This document shows, in pieces, positions 23,743 to 33,600 of a stretch of 38,198 nucleotides of DNA. The notes under the pieces were generated by a model. That model saw only the letters and a program-made list of their open reading frames with translations, did not search any database and was not told the origin of the DNA. Where the stretch lies: NCBI GenBank assembly GCA_041844335.1, contig JBGZAX010000085.1, forward strand, positions 1-38,198, written 5' to 3'. The position numbers and the translations under genes are program-made. Source of the DNA: CAUUFM01 sp041844335. Its GTDB lineage: Bacteria; Bacillota; Clostridia; Lachnospirales; Lachnospiraceae. Numbering within the stretch: position 1 is the first letter of the stretch; every line of letters begins with the position of its first letter.

Positions 23743-25157
23743 AAATGGTAAATAAAATAATTATTGCAGCGACTTTTGCACTATTTATGGGAACTGCCGT
23801 TAACGCAAATGCCGACAATAATAATGCAGACGGTTATTATGAGGTTTCTACTATGGAAGAGCTTAATTATGTGAAGTCGAATAATGCAAATGATGTTGTA
23901 GCCTTGACTATTAGAAATTTTGATGGAACACAAGGTGTTCCTGATTTGAGTGAATTCACAAATCTTGAGGGCTTAGGTATGAAAGGCTGCGAATATTCGG
24001 ACAACCTGAATTTTATTAATACTGCAAGTGAAAATCTTGAGGAGTTATATATAAATTCTGTAAAAGGAATAAAAGAATTACCGAATTTAAGCAAATTTGA
24101 TAATTTAGAATTTATTAATATAAGTGATTCCGACTTTGAGAATGTCGACAGTATAGCTGATTTAGATAATTTAGTTGAGTTTTATGCATCTAATTGTAAC
24201 TTGGAAAGTTTGCCCGATTTGTCAAACACTAAGCTGAAAACAATAAAAGCTGATGAAAATAGAATAAGAGAAATACCTGAATTGCCGTATATGATAGAGA
24301 GTATAGATTTTAGTTATAATGAAATAACAAGTGTAGAAAATCTTGTGGGATTAAGTGAACTGAGATACGTGATTTTATCACATAATCATATAACAAATCC
24401 TTATGTTTTTGTAAAGGACAGACTGCCTTTTGTTAATCCTATTTATACCGAATTCGATTTTTCCGATCAAAGTATTGTGGTTAATACTGAAGACGGAATT
24501 GTTAACAATCCTTTTGTAAGTCTTGACGGCGAACCTATGTTTAGGAATATATTTTTTGAAAAAAATGATGAAAAAGATATATCCGTGTGTAAAATACAGG
24601 TGGAGCAGGGAAAGGAAATAAAGGCTGCTGTGTATGAACATACAACAAATACTATTACTATAGAGCCTGAAATTTTTACCGGCACGATTGAATATGCCGA
24701 AGAGATAATGAATGTTTTTTCCGATATGGGAATAACTCTTGGAATAGAGAGCTACGACGGACAGGAACTGAAAAAAGAATCTGCAAGTGTAGTAGTAGCA
24801 GTTAATCCGCCTGTTAAATATTCAGCCACTATCAAAGTGAACAAATTGACACCTCCTCCTATACCGCCGACATCTCCAACCATACCTGATATTCCTCCGA
24901 TTGTAGAAGAACCTAAGAAACCTGAAGAAGAAAACACTAAGTATCCCATTTCTGTTAATGCAGAAGAGCAGGAGCCGGTCATATTGGAAGACGATATAGA
25001 TGAAAACGATATACCGAAGAGAGACGAGCAAGTATTAGAGGAGCTGCCGAAGACTTTTGACAAAAGTTACGCAAAAGAAATTTTTATAATTATGGTAATT
25101 GTTATGTCAAGTTTGTTTGTCGTACTATTAAGAGCAAAAGAAATGTTAAAAGAATAA
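23739..25157 (+). CDS. Leucine-rich-repeat surface protein with C-terminal membrane anchor
   Basis: This 472-residue protein has a signal peptide (NKIIIAATFALFMGTAVNAN). About seven leucine-rich repeats span residues 50-225 (for example NLEELYINSVKGIKELPNLS). A beta-rich region, then a Pro-rich stretch (PPPIPPTSPTIPDIPPI) and an acidic linker follow. The end is LPKTFDKSYAKEIFIIMVIV, then a basic tail. That is the layout of a sortase substrate, but the Gly of LPXTG is Phe (residues 436-440). It may therefore be held only by its membrane helix. AAAGGAGG precedes ATG 23739. It may mediate cell contact; target unknown. Confidence 0.75.
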   Translation: MKMVNKIIIAATFALFMGTAVNANADNNNADGYYEVSTMEELNYVKSNNANDVVALTIRNFDGTQGVPDLSEFTNLEGLGMKGCEYSDNLNFINTASENLEELYINSVKGIKELPNLSKFDNLEFINISDSDFENVDSIADLDNLVEFYASNCNLESLPDLSNTKLKTIKADENRIREIPELPYMIESIDFSYNEITSVENLVGLSELRYVILSHNHITNPYVFVKDRLPFVNPIYTEFDFSDQSIVVNTEDGIVNNPFVSLDGEPMFRNIFFEKNDEKDISVCKIQVEQGKEIKAAVYEHTTNTITIEPEIFTGTIEYAEEIMNVFSDMGITLGIESYDGQELKKESASVVVAVNPPVKYSATIKVNKLTPPPIPPTSPTIPDIPPIVEEPKKPEEENTKYPISVNAEEQEPVILEDDIDENDIPKRDEQVLEELPKTFDKSYAKEIFIIMVIVMSSLFVVLLRAKEMLKE

Positions 25158-25166
25158 GGAGAAGAT

Positions 25167-25862
25167 ATGCCGCAAAAAATCATATTAATAATTGTAGGAC
25201 TTTTGATATTGGCAGGAGCATTTGTTATTGCTTTGCTCATAAAAAAAGGTATGAAAAAAGATGAAAAAAATCTTAATAACGATGAAGATGTTATAGCTCA
25301 AGATTTCACGAATGTACTTGATATAGACAATGAGGGAATATTGTACACAGCTGATAATTATCTTATGCTTTATATTAAGGTGTCTTCTGTATCGCTTGAT
25401 TTATTGACCGCAAGTGAAAAAAAGACTCTTCAGGATAAATTAACGGGTTCTTTAAGCGGATTTAAAAAGCCTTGGAAGTTTTTAGCTTTGAGCAGACCCA
25501 TAGATATTCAGCCGCTTATAAACAGTTATACGGAAATAATGAGTAATACCGACGATATGATAAAAAGAAAACTGTTAAGAAATTCTATAAGGCAGATAGG
25601 CTCTTATGCACTTACGGGAGAAGTGACACAGCGACAGTTTTTCTTTTGCATATGGGAAAAAGCAAAGGATAAAAATGCCATTTTAGAGCTTAAAAAGCAA
25701 GGTGATGATATGGTATATCAGCTGTCAAGTGCATCATTAGAAGCTGAAATCCTAAAAAGAGAAGACATCATAAGGCTGATTAACTTAATAAACAATCCGT
25801 CTACAACGGCTTATGAAGACACAGACGTGCTTGATATGGACATTATACAGATATATCAATAA
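25167..25862 (+). CDS. VirB4 N-terminal-like membrane protein
   Basis: This 231-residue protein has one N-terminal membrane helix (ILIIVGLLILAGAFVIALLI). A soluble domain follows with VSSVSLDLLTASEKKTLQDK and GFKKPWKFLALSRPIDI, which resembles the N-terminal domain of VirB4/TraC-type proteins. The ATPase domain is encoded by the next gene, so VirB4 seems to be split into two polypeptides. The ribosome site AAGGAGAAG precedes ATG 25167. The 17-nt gap to the ATPase implies co-expression. Confidence 0.65.
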   Translation: MPQKIILIIVGLLILAGAFVIALLIKKGMKKDEKNLNNDEDVIAQDFTNVLDIDNEGILYTADNYLMLYIKVSSVSLDLLTASEKKTLQDKLTGSLSGFKKPWKFLALSRPIDIQPLINSYTEIMSNTDDMIKRKLLRNSIRQIGSYALTGEVTQRQFFFCIWEKAKDKNAILELKKQGDDMVYQLSSASLEAEILKREDIIRLINLINNPSTTAYEDTDVLDMDIIQIYQ

Positions 25863-25879
25863 GATAGAGAGGATAAAAA

Positions 25880-27643
25880 ATGGATAGGAATAAAACATTA
25901 TTAGATATAATAGCTCCAATGCACTTAAAATTCAATAGAAATAATCTGATATTGGGAGAAAATTTAGCCAAAATATACGCAATTATAGGCTATCCGTCAA
26001 AGGCAAAAATAGGTTGGTTGTCAAAGCTTACAAATATGACAGGCACAGTTGCAAGTATCACCTTTGAGCCTATATCTTCAGGAGATTTTATAAGTCATTT
26101 GAGCAAAAATGTAGCGATGAAAAGAGGTGAAACACTAAGCCTTACAGATCCTTTGCAAAAGCAAAGAGCGGAAAGAGCGGCTGAGGACGGAGAAAAGCTG
26201 TTAAGTAAGATAGACAGTGACGGAGAGGCTATAGGACTTATGAGTGTGTGTCTTATGGCTATGGCGTCTGAAAAAAATCTATTTGAGCAGGTGTGTAAAA
26301 AGATAGAGGCAAATATAAGCATTGCCAAATGCAGATCAAGAGTGTTAGCTTTTAGGCAAAAACAGGGATTAATGGCAATGTCGGCATCTTATGCAAAAAA
26401 TAAAAATATCGGTGAAACATCTGACAGGATAGTACCGCTGTCGGCACTTATAGGAGGCTTTCCGTTTGCGGCAAGCGGATATAATGACGGAGCGGGCTAC
26501 TACCTTGCAAAAGACGCATCAGGAGGGCTTATTATAATAGATTATTGGAAGAGAGGGGGAGATAGAACCAACTCAAATATGGTCATAATGGGGCAGCCGG
26601 GACAGGGAAAATCGGTTACCGTAAAGCATCTTATAGTGAATGAATATATGCTTGGAACTAAAATCATAATAATAGATCCGGAGCGAGAGTACAAAAGTCT
26701 TTGTGAAAATCTGAACGGTGATTGGATAAATGCGGCAGGCGGAAGTAAGGGAAAGATAAATCCGTTGCAGATATTGCCGATATCAAAAGAAGATGACAAA
26801 GATGATTATGAGGACAGTATGCCGGATATGGCAGTATATCTAAAGCATCTTGAGATGTTTTTTAAGACATATTTACCCAATTTGTCAGATAAGCAGGTGG
26901 CTATACTAAATAGTGAGCTTATAGAACTGTATAACAGGTTTGATATATATTTTGACACCGATATAAGTGTTTTGCAAAATACCGACTTTCCCGTCATAAA
27001 TGATCTGTACCGTCAGCTGCTTAATAAAGAGGGCGAGGATTATCAGGAGTTGGCGTTACTTCTAAAAAATATGGCTATAGGTTCCGACAGTCTTTTGTGG
27101 AACGGACATACAACACTGCATTCAGACAGTAAGCTTATAGTACTTGATACGCACGATTTGCAGCAAAGCTCCGATAGGGTGATAAGAACGGAATATCTTA
27201 TGCTTACTACTTGGATGTGGAGGGAAATATCAAGGAATAGGAAAGAAAAAGTGATGGGTATATTTGATGAAGCGTATCTTTTGATTGATAAAAATGTTCC
27301 GCAGACATTGGCATTTCTTAGGAATGGAGCAAAAAGATGCAGAAAGTATGAGGGAGCTTTTGTCATAATAACACATTCGGTAATAGATTTTTTGGATCCA
27401 AGCGTGAAAATGTACGGTCAAGCATTGCTTGATACGCCTTGTCTAAAGTTTTTGATGGGTTGTGACGGGGAAAACTTACGACAAACAAAGATTCTTTATA
27501 ATCTGACAGATGCGGAAGAAGAGCTTTTGTTGTCACAGCAAAGGAGTAAGGGACTTTTGCTGATAGGCAGCAAGAGATTGCAGGCTACAATTAACGTGCC
27601 GAGCTACGAATGGGAGTATATAGGGCAGTCAGGAGGAAGATGA
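25880..27643 (+). CDS. virB4: VirB4-family conjugation ATPase
   Basis: This 587-residue ATPase would energise the conjugation channel. Walker A GQPGQGKSV lies at residues 238-246, preceded by NMVIM. Walker B VMGIFDEAYLLID has D463/E464, and a sensor-like FVIITHSVIDFLD follows. The N-terminal region is shorter than in full VirB4, in line with the missing domain being encoded upstream. The start ATG 25880 follows AGAGAGGATAAAAA. It overlaps the giant helicase gene start. Confidence 0.93.
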   Translation: MDRNKTLLDIIAPMHLKFNRNNLILGENLAKIYAIIGYPSKAKIGWLSKLTNMTGTVASITFEPISSGDFISHLSKNVAMKRGETLSLTDPLQKQRAERAAEDGEKLLSKIDSDGEAIGLMSVCLMAMASEKNLFEQVCKKIEANISIAKCRSRVLAFRQKQGLMAMSASYAKNKNIGETSDRIVPLSALIGGFPFAASGYNDGAGYYLAKDASGGLIIIDYWKRGGDRTNSNMVIMGQPGQGKSVTVKHLIVNEYMLGTKIIIIDPEREYKSLCENLNGDWINAAGGSKGKINPLQILPISKEDDKDDYEDSMPDMAVYLKHLEMFFKTYLPNLSDKQVAILNSELIELYNRFDIYFDTDISVLQNTDFPVINDLYRQLLNKEGEDYQELALLLKNMAIGSDSLLWNGHTTLHSDSKLIVLDTHDLQQSSDRVIRTEYLMLTTWMWREISRNRKEKVMGIFDEAYLLIDKNVPQTLAFLRNGAKRCRKYEGAFVIITHSVIDFLDPSVKMYGQALLDTPCLKFLMGCDGENLRQTKILYNLTDAEEELLLSQQRSKGLLLIGSKRLQATINVPSYEWEYIGQSGGR

Positions 27644-30600
27644 TGAATAGTTATATAAAAAGCTTGATACAGGAAATGAATGAAGGAATAAAAAGCGGAG
27701 TTAAGGCTTTTATAAGTAATCCTAAAAGCTTTCTTGATATGCTCATAGTAAACAAAGAGCTTGATTTAAGGACAGCCTTATATTTATGGAATAAAGATGG
27801 TAAAGATATCAAATATTCAAGCTACGATGATTGGAATGACGAGGGATATTATATAAATAAAGGCTCTAAGGGTATAAATGTACTTAATGACAGGGGCGGA
27901 TATGATAGATTGTTTTCCGGAGATGAAGTTCATCTTGTAAGAGGAAAAAATACAGCTGTTTTTGATAAAAATAAGCATAGAACTTTATTAAACAAGCAGC
28001 TTTTTAGGTATATAGGCACTTCCGACTTCAGTATTTCCGACAAAGACAAAATATCAGCTATGGTAAGAAGTCCTAAAATAGTAAATAAAGAGGCTTTAGA
28101 TAGGGTCAGCAAAAAGATAGGCTTAAGCGGTGAGGATATTCTAAAAGCGACATATGTAATATCGGAATATATGATAAATAGGAGCTTAGGTTTAGGATTT
28201 GATGAAAATAGGCTTGACATTTTAGGGGAGTTGTTAAATAATTATCATAAACAAAGCATAATAATAAAAATGGCAGTAAAGCTGCATAATGATATAGTAG
28301 GACACATACAAAGAGATTTAGAGAAAGGATGGAATTATGATACAAGAATCAATGGAAGAAAAAGAGGAGAAATTACAGAAGCTTTTAGAGGAGAAAATGA
28401 ACGGGGGCGATCCGATTTGGGATATGCAGGAGAGGATTTACGAGCTTCGGGATATGGCGGATTGGGTAGAAGACGACGAGAACTTGACGAACGAAGAGAT
28501 AGAGCAGCAACTGGACGATATAATGGACGAGATATCGTATCTGGAGGATTACATAGAGATGTTTCAGGAGAGATTGGAAGAAATGAGGATATACGAAGCG
28601 ACAAAGCCACGCTACAGCAAGGACGGGACGCCGATGAATATATCAGCCTTGATGCTTTATCTGAAGGAGAGGGAGGATCCCGAGAACTTTCTGATGCCGC
28701 CGCTGATAGAGGAGGCGGAGCCGTTTATAGATTGCAAGGAGAGATGGGAGTTTTTGGAGGTGATAAGGGATACGATAACGGAAGAACTACAGGAGATGGA
28801 GGAAAAAGACAGGTCAGTAATAGGTTACGCAATATCAAAGCTAAATTATTTAATAGATTGCGAGATAGAGGAGAAGGAAATGTTATTGGAAGAAGAATAT
28901 TTCCAAAAAACGCTGATACCTTATTTATTGGAAGTGGGAAGAGAAGCGTCAAGGTTCTATCAAATGGAGTACCCGAGGATGATGAAATCGTTCGGTCTGA
29001 CGGAGGAATTGAGGCAAAAAGACGAGGAGATGTATCAGGGACTTCTGAACAATATGAAAATGGAGCTAAAGAGAATGACACTGGATATGATAGTGTATCA
29101 GACGGCATAAATGAAAAAAGTATAGAGGATAAAAAGGGAGATGATAAGGCTCCCTTTTTTGATGCAAAAAAAGATTATTGGGTGGTGGAATTTAATGAGG
29201 GTATGGAGCTTATAGAAAGTTCCTACAAGGGAAGAATTGTTACAAAGGAACTAATTGATGAAATTAAAGCATTAGATGAAAAAATAAAAATTCATAATAA
29301 GACAGCAGGTGAAGATGAATACGGAAATGCTACGGATAAATGGGTAGGATATTCAAAGTTTTATTTCGACCATATCGAAGATGGAGAGGTAACAGAACAT
29401 TTAAGAATGGATATAGGTGATGGAAATGAGTCAAATCAAAGAGATTTTGAGTATCTATACGAACAGGTTAAGTTAGATAAGGAAAATAGCATTGATATAA
29501 CAGGCTCTTCAATTACTTCGCCTATGACAGATGAAATGTTTTGGCAAGAGAAAGAAAGATACGCACCTGATGATGAATATATGGGAAGTATTCCTCCGGT
29601 CAATTACAAAATAACAAGAGAAGATGAAATCTTGCCACCGTCTGAAAGGCTTAAAAATAACATTGAGGCAATAAAAATCTTAAAAGAAATTGAGGAAAGG
29701 CATAGCTATGCTACAAAAGAAGAACAGGACACTTTAAGCAGATATGTAGGCTGGGGCGGACTTGCCGATGTGTTTGACGAAAGCAAGGAGGGACAGTGGA
29801 AAGAAGCAAGGAGCTTTCTAAAAGAAAACTTATCGCAGGAGGAATACGAAGCCGCAAGGAAGAGTACCTTAACAGCCTTTTATACGCCGAAAACAGTTAT
29901 CGACGGAATATACAAAACACTTTCAGATATGGGATTTAGGAGAGGAAATATCTTAGAGCCGAGTATGGGAATTGGAAACTTTATAGGCAGCGTTCCTAAT
30001 AGAATGGATAACAGTAAATTCTATGCAGTGGAGCTTGATTCGATAAGCGGTCGAATAGGTAAGCTGCTTTATCCTGAAAGTGATATTAAGATAAAAGGTT
30101 TTGAAGAAACAACATTTTCAAACAATTTCTTTGATGTTGCGATAGGAAATGTTCCATTTGGAGAATTTAGGGTAAATGATAGAAGATATAATAAAAATAA
30201 TTTTCTTATTCACGATTATTTCTTTGCAAAATCCATTGACAAGGTCAGAAACGGCGGTATTATCGCCTTTATCACATCTTCAGGAACGATGGATAAAAAG
30301 GACGAAAGTGTAAGGCGATACATAAATGCAAGAGCCGAATTCCTCGGTGCAATCAGGCTTCCGAATGACACCTTTAAAGGCGTTGCCGGAACGGAAGTAA
30401 CATCGGACATTCTTTTCTTAAAGAAAAGAGATAGCGTGCTTGAGCGTGATGAAGACTGGATACATCTAGCTGAAGATGAAAACGGTCTTGTCTACAACAA
30501 ATACTTTGTAGAGAATCCTCAAATGGTACTTGGTTCTATGGAAGAAGTATCGGGCAGATTTGGAAACACAATAGCTTGCCTACCGAAAGAAAATTCGGAC

Positions 30601-33600
30601 TTAAAGGAGCTTCTTGCAAGGGCAAGTGAAGAAATATCAAAAGGTGCAAAATATGAGGAGATAGAGCTGCTCGATGATGAGATAAGTACAATTCCTGCGA
30701 CGGACGATGTCAAAAACTTTTCCTATACCATTATTGACAACGATGTGTATTACAGGGAAAACTCGCTTTTTATGAAAAAGGAAATTACCGATAATAATAA
30801 GCAAAGGATAAAGGCTTATATTGAGCTTGCCGAGGCTCTAAGAGATGTGATTTATAAGCAAAAAGAGGACTTTAGCGACTATGAAATAAAAACCTCACAG
30901 GAAAGACTGAATGAAATCTATGACCGTTTTTCTAAAAAATATGGATATATTAATAACAAAAACAACACCAAAGTCTTAAAAGATGATAGCAACTTTCCTT
31001 TGGTATCATCTATTGAGATACTGGATGACGATCAAAAATTCAAGAAAAAGGGAGATATTTTCAGCAAGAGAACTATCAAAAAGGCAAAGACAATAGATCA
31101 TGTAGATACTTCCCTTGAAGCTCTTGTCTTATCTATGTCGGAAAAAGGTTATGTTGATTTTAGCTATATGGAAAGCCTTACGGGTAAAGACAGACCTACT
31201 TTGATAGATGAGCTTAGAGGAGAAATCTACCTAAATATGAGAGAAGAAAAGAACTTTTATAGACCACTGTCTTTCAACTTGGAGGACGACGATTTGCCTT
31301 TTTCCTGTGCCGATGGCAACAAATCCTATAAGTATGGCTATGTAACAAAAGATGAATATCTAAGCGGAAATATCAGAGAAAAGATTACCGTCGTAGACAG
31401 CTACCTTGCAAAGCTAAGACAAACAGAACGAGAATTACCTCATCTTGGCTATGCGGAAGATGGCAAAGAAAAAGAGCTTATAAGCTATGAGATGAACCGA
31501 TTGGAATACCAAAAGGCAGAGCTTACAAAAGTTCTTCCAAAGGAGCTTGAAGCAAGCGAGATAAATGTAAGGCTCGGTGCTACCTGGATACCTACAAAGG
31601 ATATTGAACGATTCATCTTTGAAACACTTAAAACTCCGGGCTGGGCAAGATGGAATATTAAGGTGAGATTTTCACAACCTACGGGCGAATGGAAAATAGA
31701 TGGTAAAAGCATTGACAAAGTAAATGAGCTTGCTGAAATGACTTACGGTACATCAAGAGTAAATGCCTACAATTTGATTGAAGATGCACTTAACTTAAAA
31801 GAAACAAAGATATCTGACCGGATTGACAATCCGGACGGCTCAAAAACTTCTGTGATAAATAAAAAAGAAACCTTACTTGCAGTACAAAAGCAGGAGCTTC
31901 TAAAAGAAGAATTCAAGAGCTGGATATTTGACGATCAAGAGAGGAGAAACCGCCTTGTAAAACTGTATAACGAGCGTTTTAACTCTATACGCAACAGAGA
32001 ATATGACGGAACTAACCTATCTTTTGAGGGAATGAATACTAAAATAGAGCTTAGACTTCATCAAAGAAACGCCATCGCACGAAGTCTTTACGGAGGGAAT
32101 ACCTTGCTTGCTCACGCAGTAGGAGCAGGAAAAACCTATGAAATGGTAGCAAGTGCTATGAAAAGTAAACAACTCGGTATGTGCAGCAAATCTCTTTTTG
32201 TAGTCCCTAATCACTTAACAGGTCAAACTGGAAGAGAGTTTATGCAGCTTTACCCCTCGGCAAACATAATGGTTGCAGACAAGAAAGATTTTGAGCCGAA
32301 AAGAAGAAAAAGATTTATCGGGAAAATTGCCACAGGTGAATATGATGCCGTAATCATCGGGCATACGCAGTTTGAGAAAATTCCGATGAGTAAAGAGTAT
32401 CAAGAGCAGCATATAAGAGAGCAGATAGATGAAATTTTAGATTATGTAAAAGAATTGAAAAAAGACAAAGAACAACAGCATACTGTAAAGCAGTTGGAAA
32501 AGGCAAGAAATACACTGGAAACAAAGCTTGAAAAATTAAACGATGATTTCAAAAAAGATGCTGTCATTACCTTTGAGGAGTTGGGCATAGATAAGCTTTT
32601 TGTTGACGAGGCACACAACTACAAAAACCTCTATCTTTACACAAAAATGAAAAATGTAGCAGGCATCGGGCAGTCGGAGGCACTTAAATCTTCCGATATG
32701 TTTATGAAGTGCCGCTATATGGACGAGATGACAAACGGAAAAGGTATTGTCTTTGCAACGGGAACGCCTGTGAGTAACTCGATGACGGAGCTTTATACAA
32801 TGCAGCGTTATCTTCAGTATGAAAGCCTAAAGAAAAATCACTTGGAACATTTTGATTCTTGGGCATCTACTTTTGGAGAAACTATAAGTAATTTTGAGCT
32901 TGCTCCTGAAGGTAACGGATACAGATTTAGAACAAGATTTTCAAAGTTCTATAACCTTCCTGAACTAATGTCTATGTTTAAGGAAGTAGCGGATATTCAA
33001 ACAGCGGATATGCTAAATCTCCCAACACCTGAAGCACACTATGAGGTTATTAAGACCTTGCCGAGTGAGGAGCAAAAGGAAATCCTAAAGAGCTTTTCTA
33101 AAAGAGCTGACGATGTAAGAAATAGGGTGGTAGAGCCTGAAGAAGATAATATGCTGAAAATTACAAATGACGGTAAAAAGCTTGCCCTTGACCAAAGACT
33201 TATAAATCCCCTACTCCCCGACAATCCTGACAGCAAGGTAAATGTCTGCGTAAAAAATATCTTTAGTATTTGGAACAAGACAAAAGAAAACAGGTCAACA
33301 CAGCTGCTATTTTCCGATATGTCTACACCTAAAGGAGATGGGAAGTTTAACATTTATGATGATATTAGAGATAAACTTGTGGCAATGGGAATACCGAAAG
33401 GAGAAATTGCCTTTATCCACGAAGCAAATTCAGACAAGCAAAAGGATAAACTCTTTGCAAAGGTAAGAAAGGGAGATGTGAGGATATTACTCGGCTCAAC
33501 GCAGAAAATGGGTACCGGAACCAACTGTCAGGATAAGCTGATAGCCATTCACGATTTGGACGTTCCTTGGAAACCGGCGGACTTGGAGCAGAGAGCCGGA

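Noticed and set aside
28335..29108. Minus-strand frames opposite the helicase linker
   Set aside because: Serine/proline-rich products without ribosome sites, produced by the dual-coding composition of the + strand.
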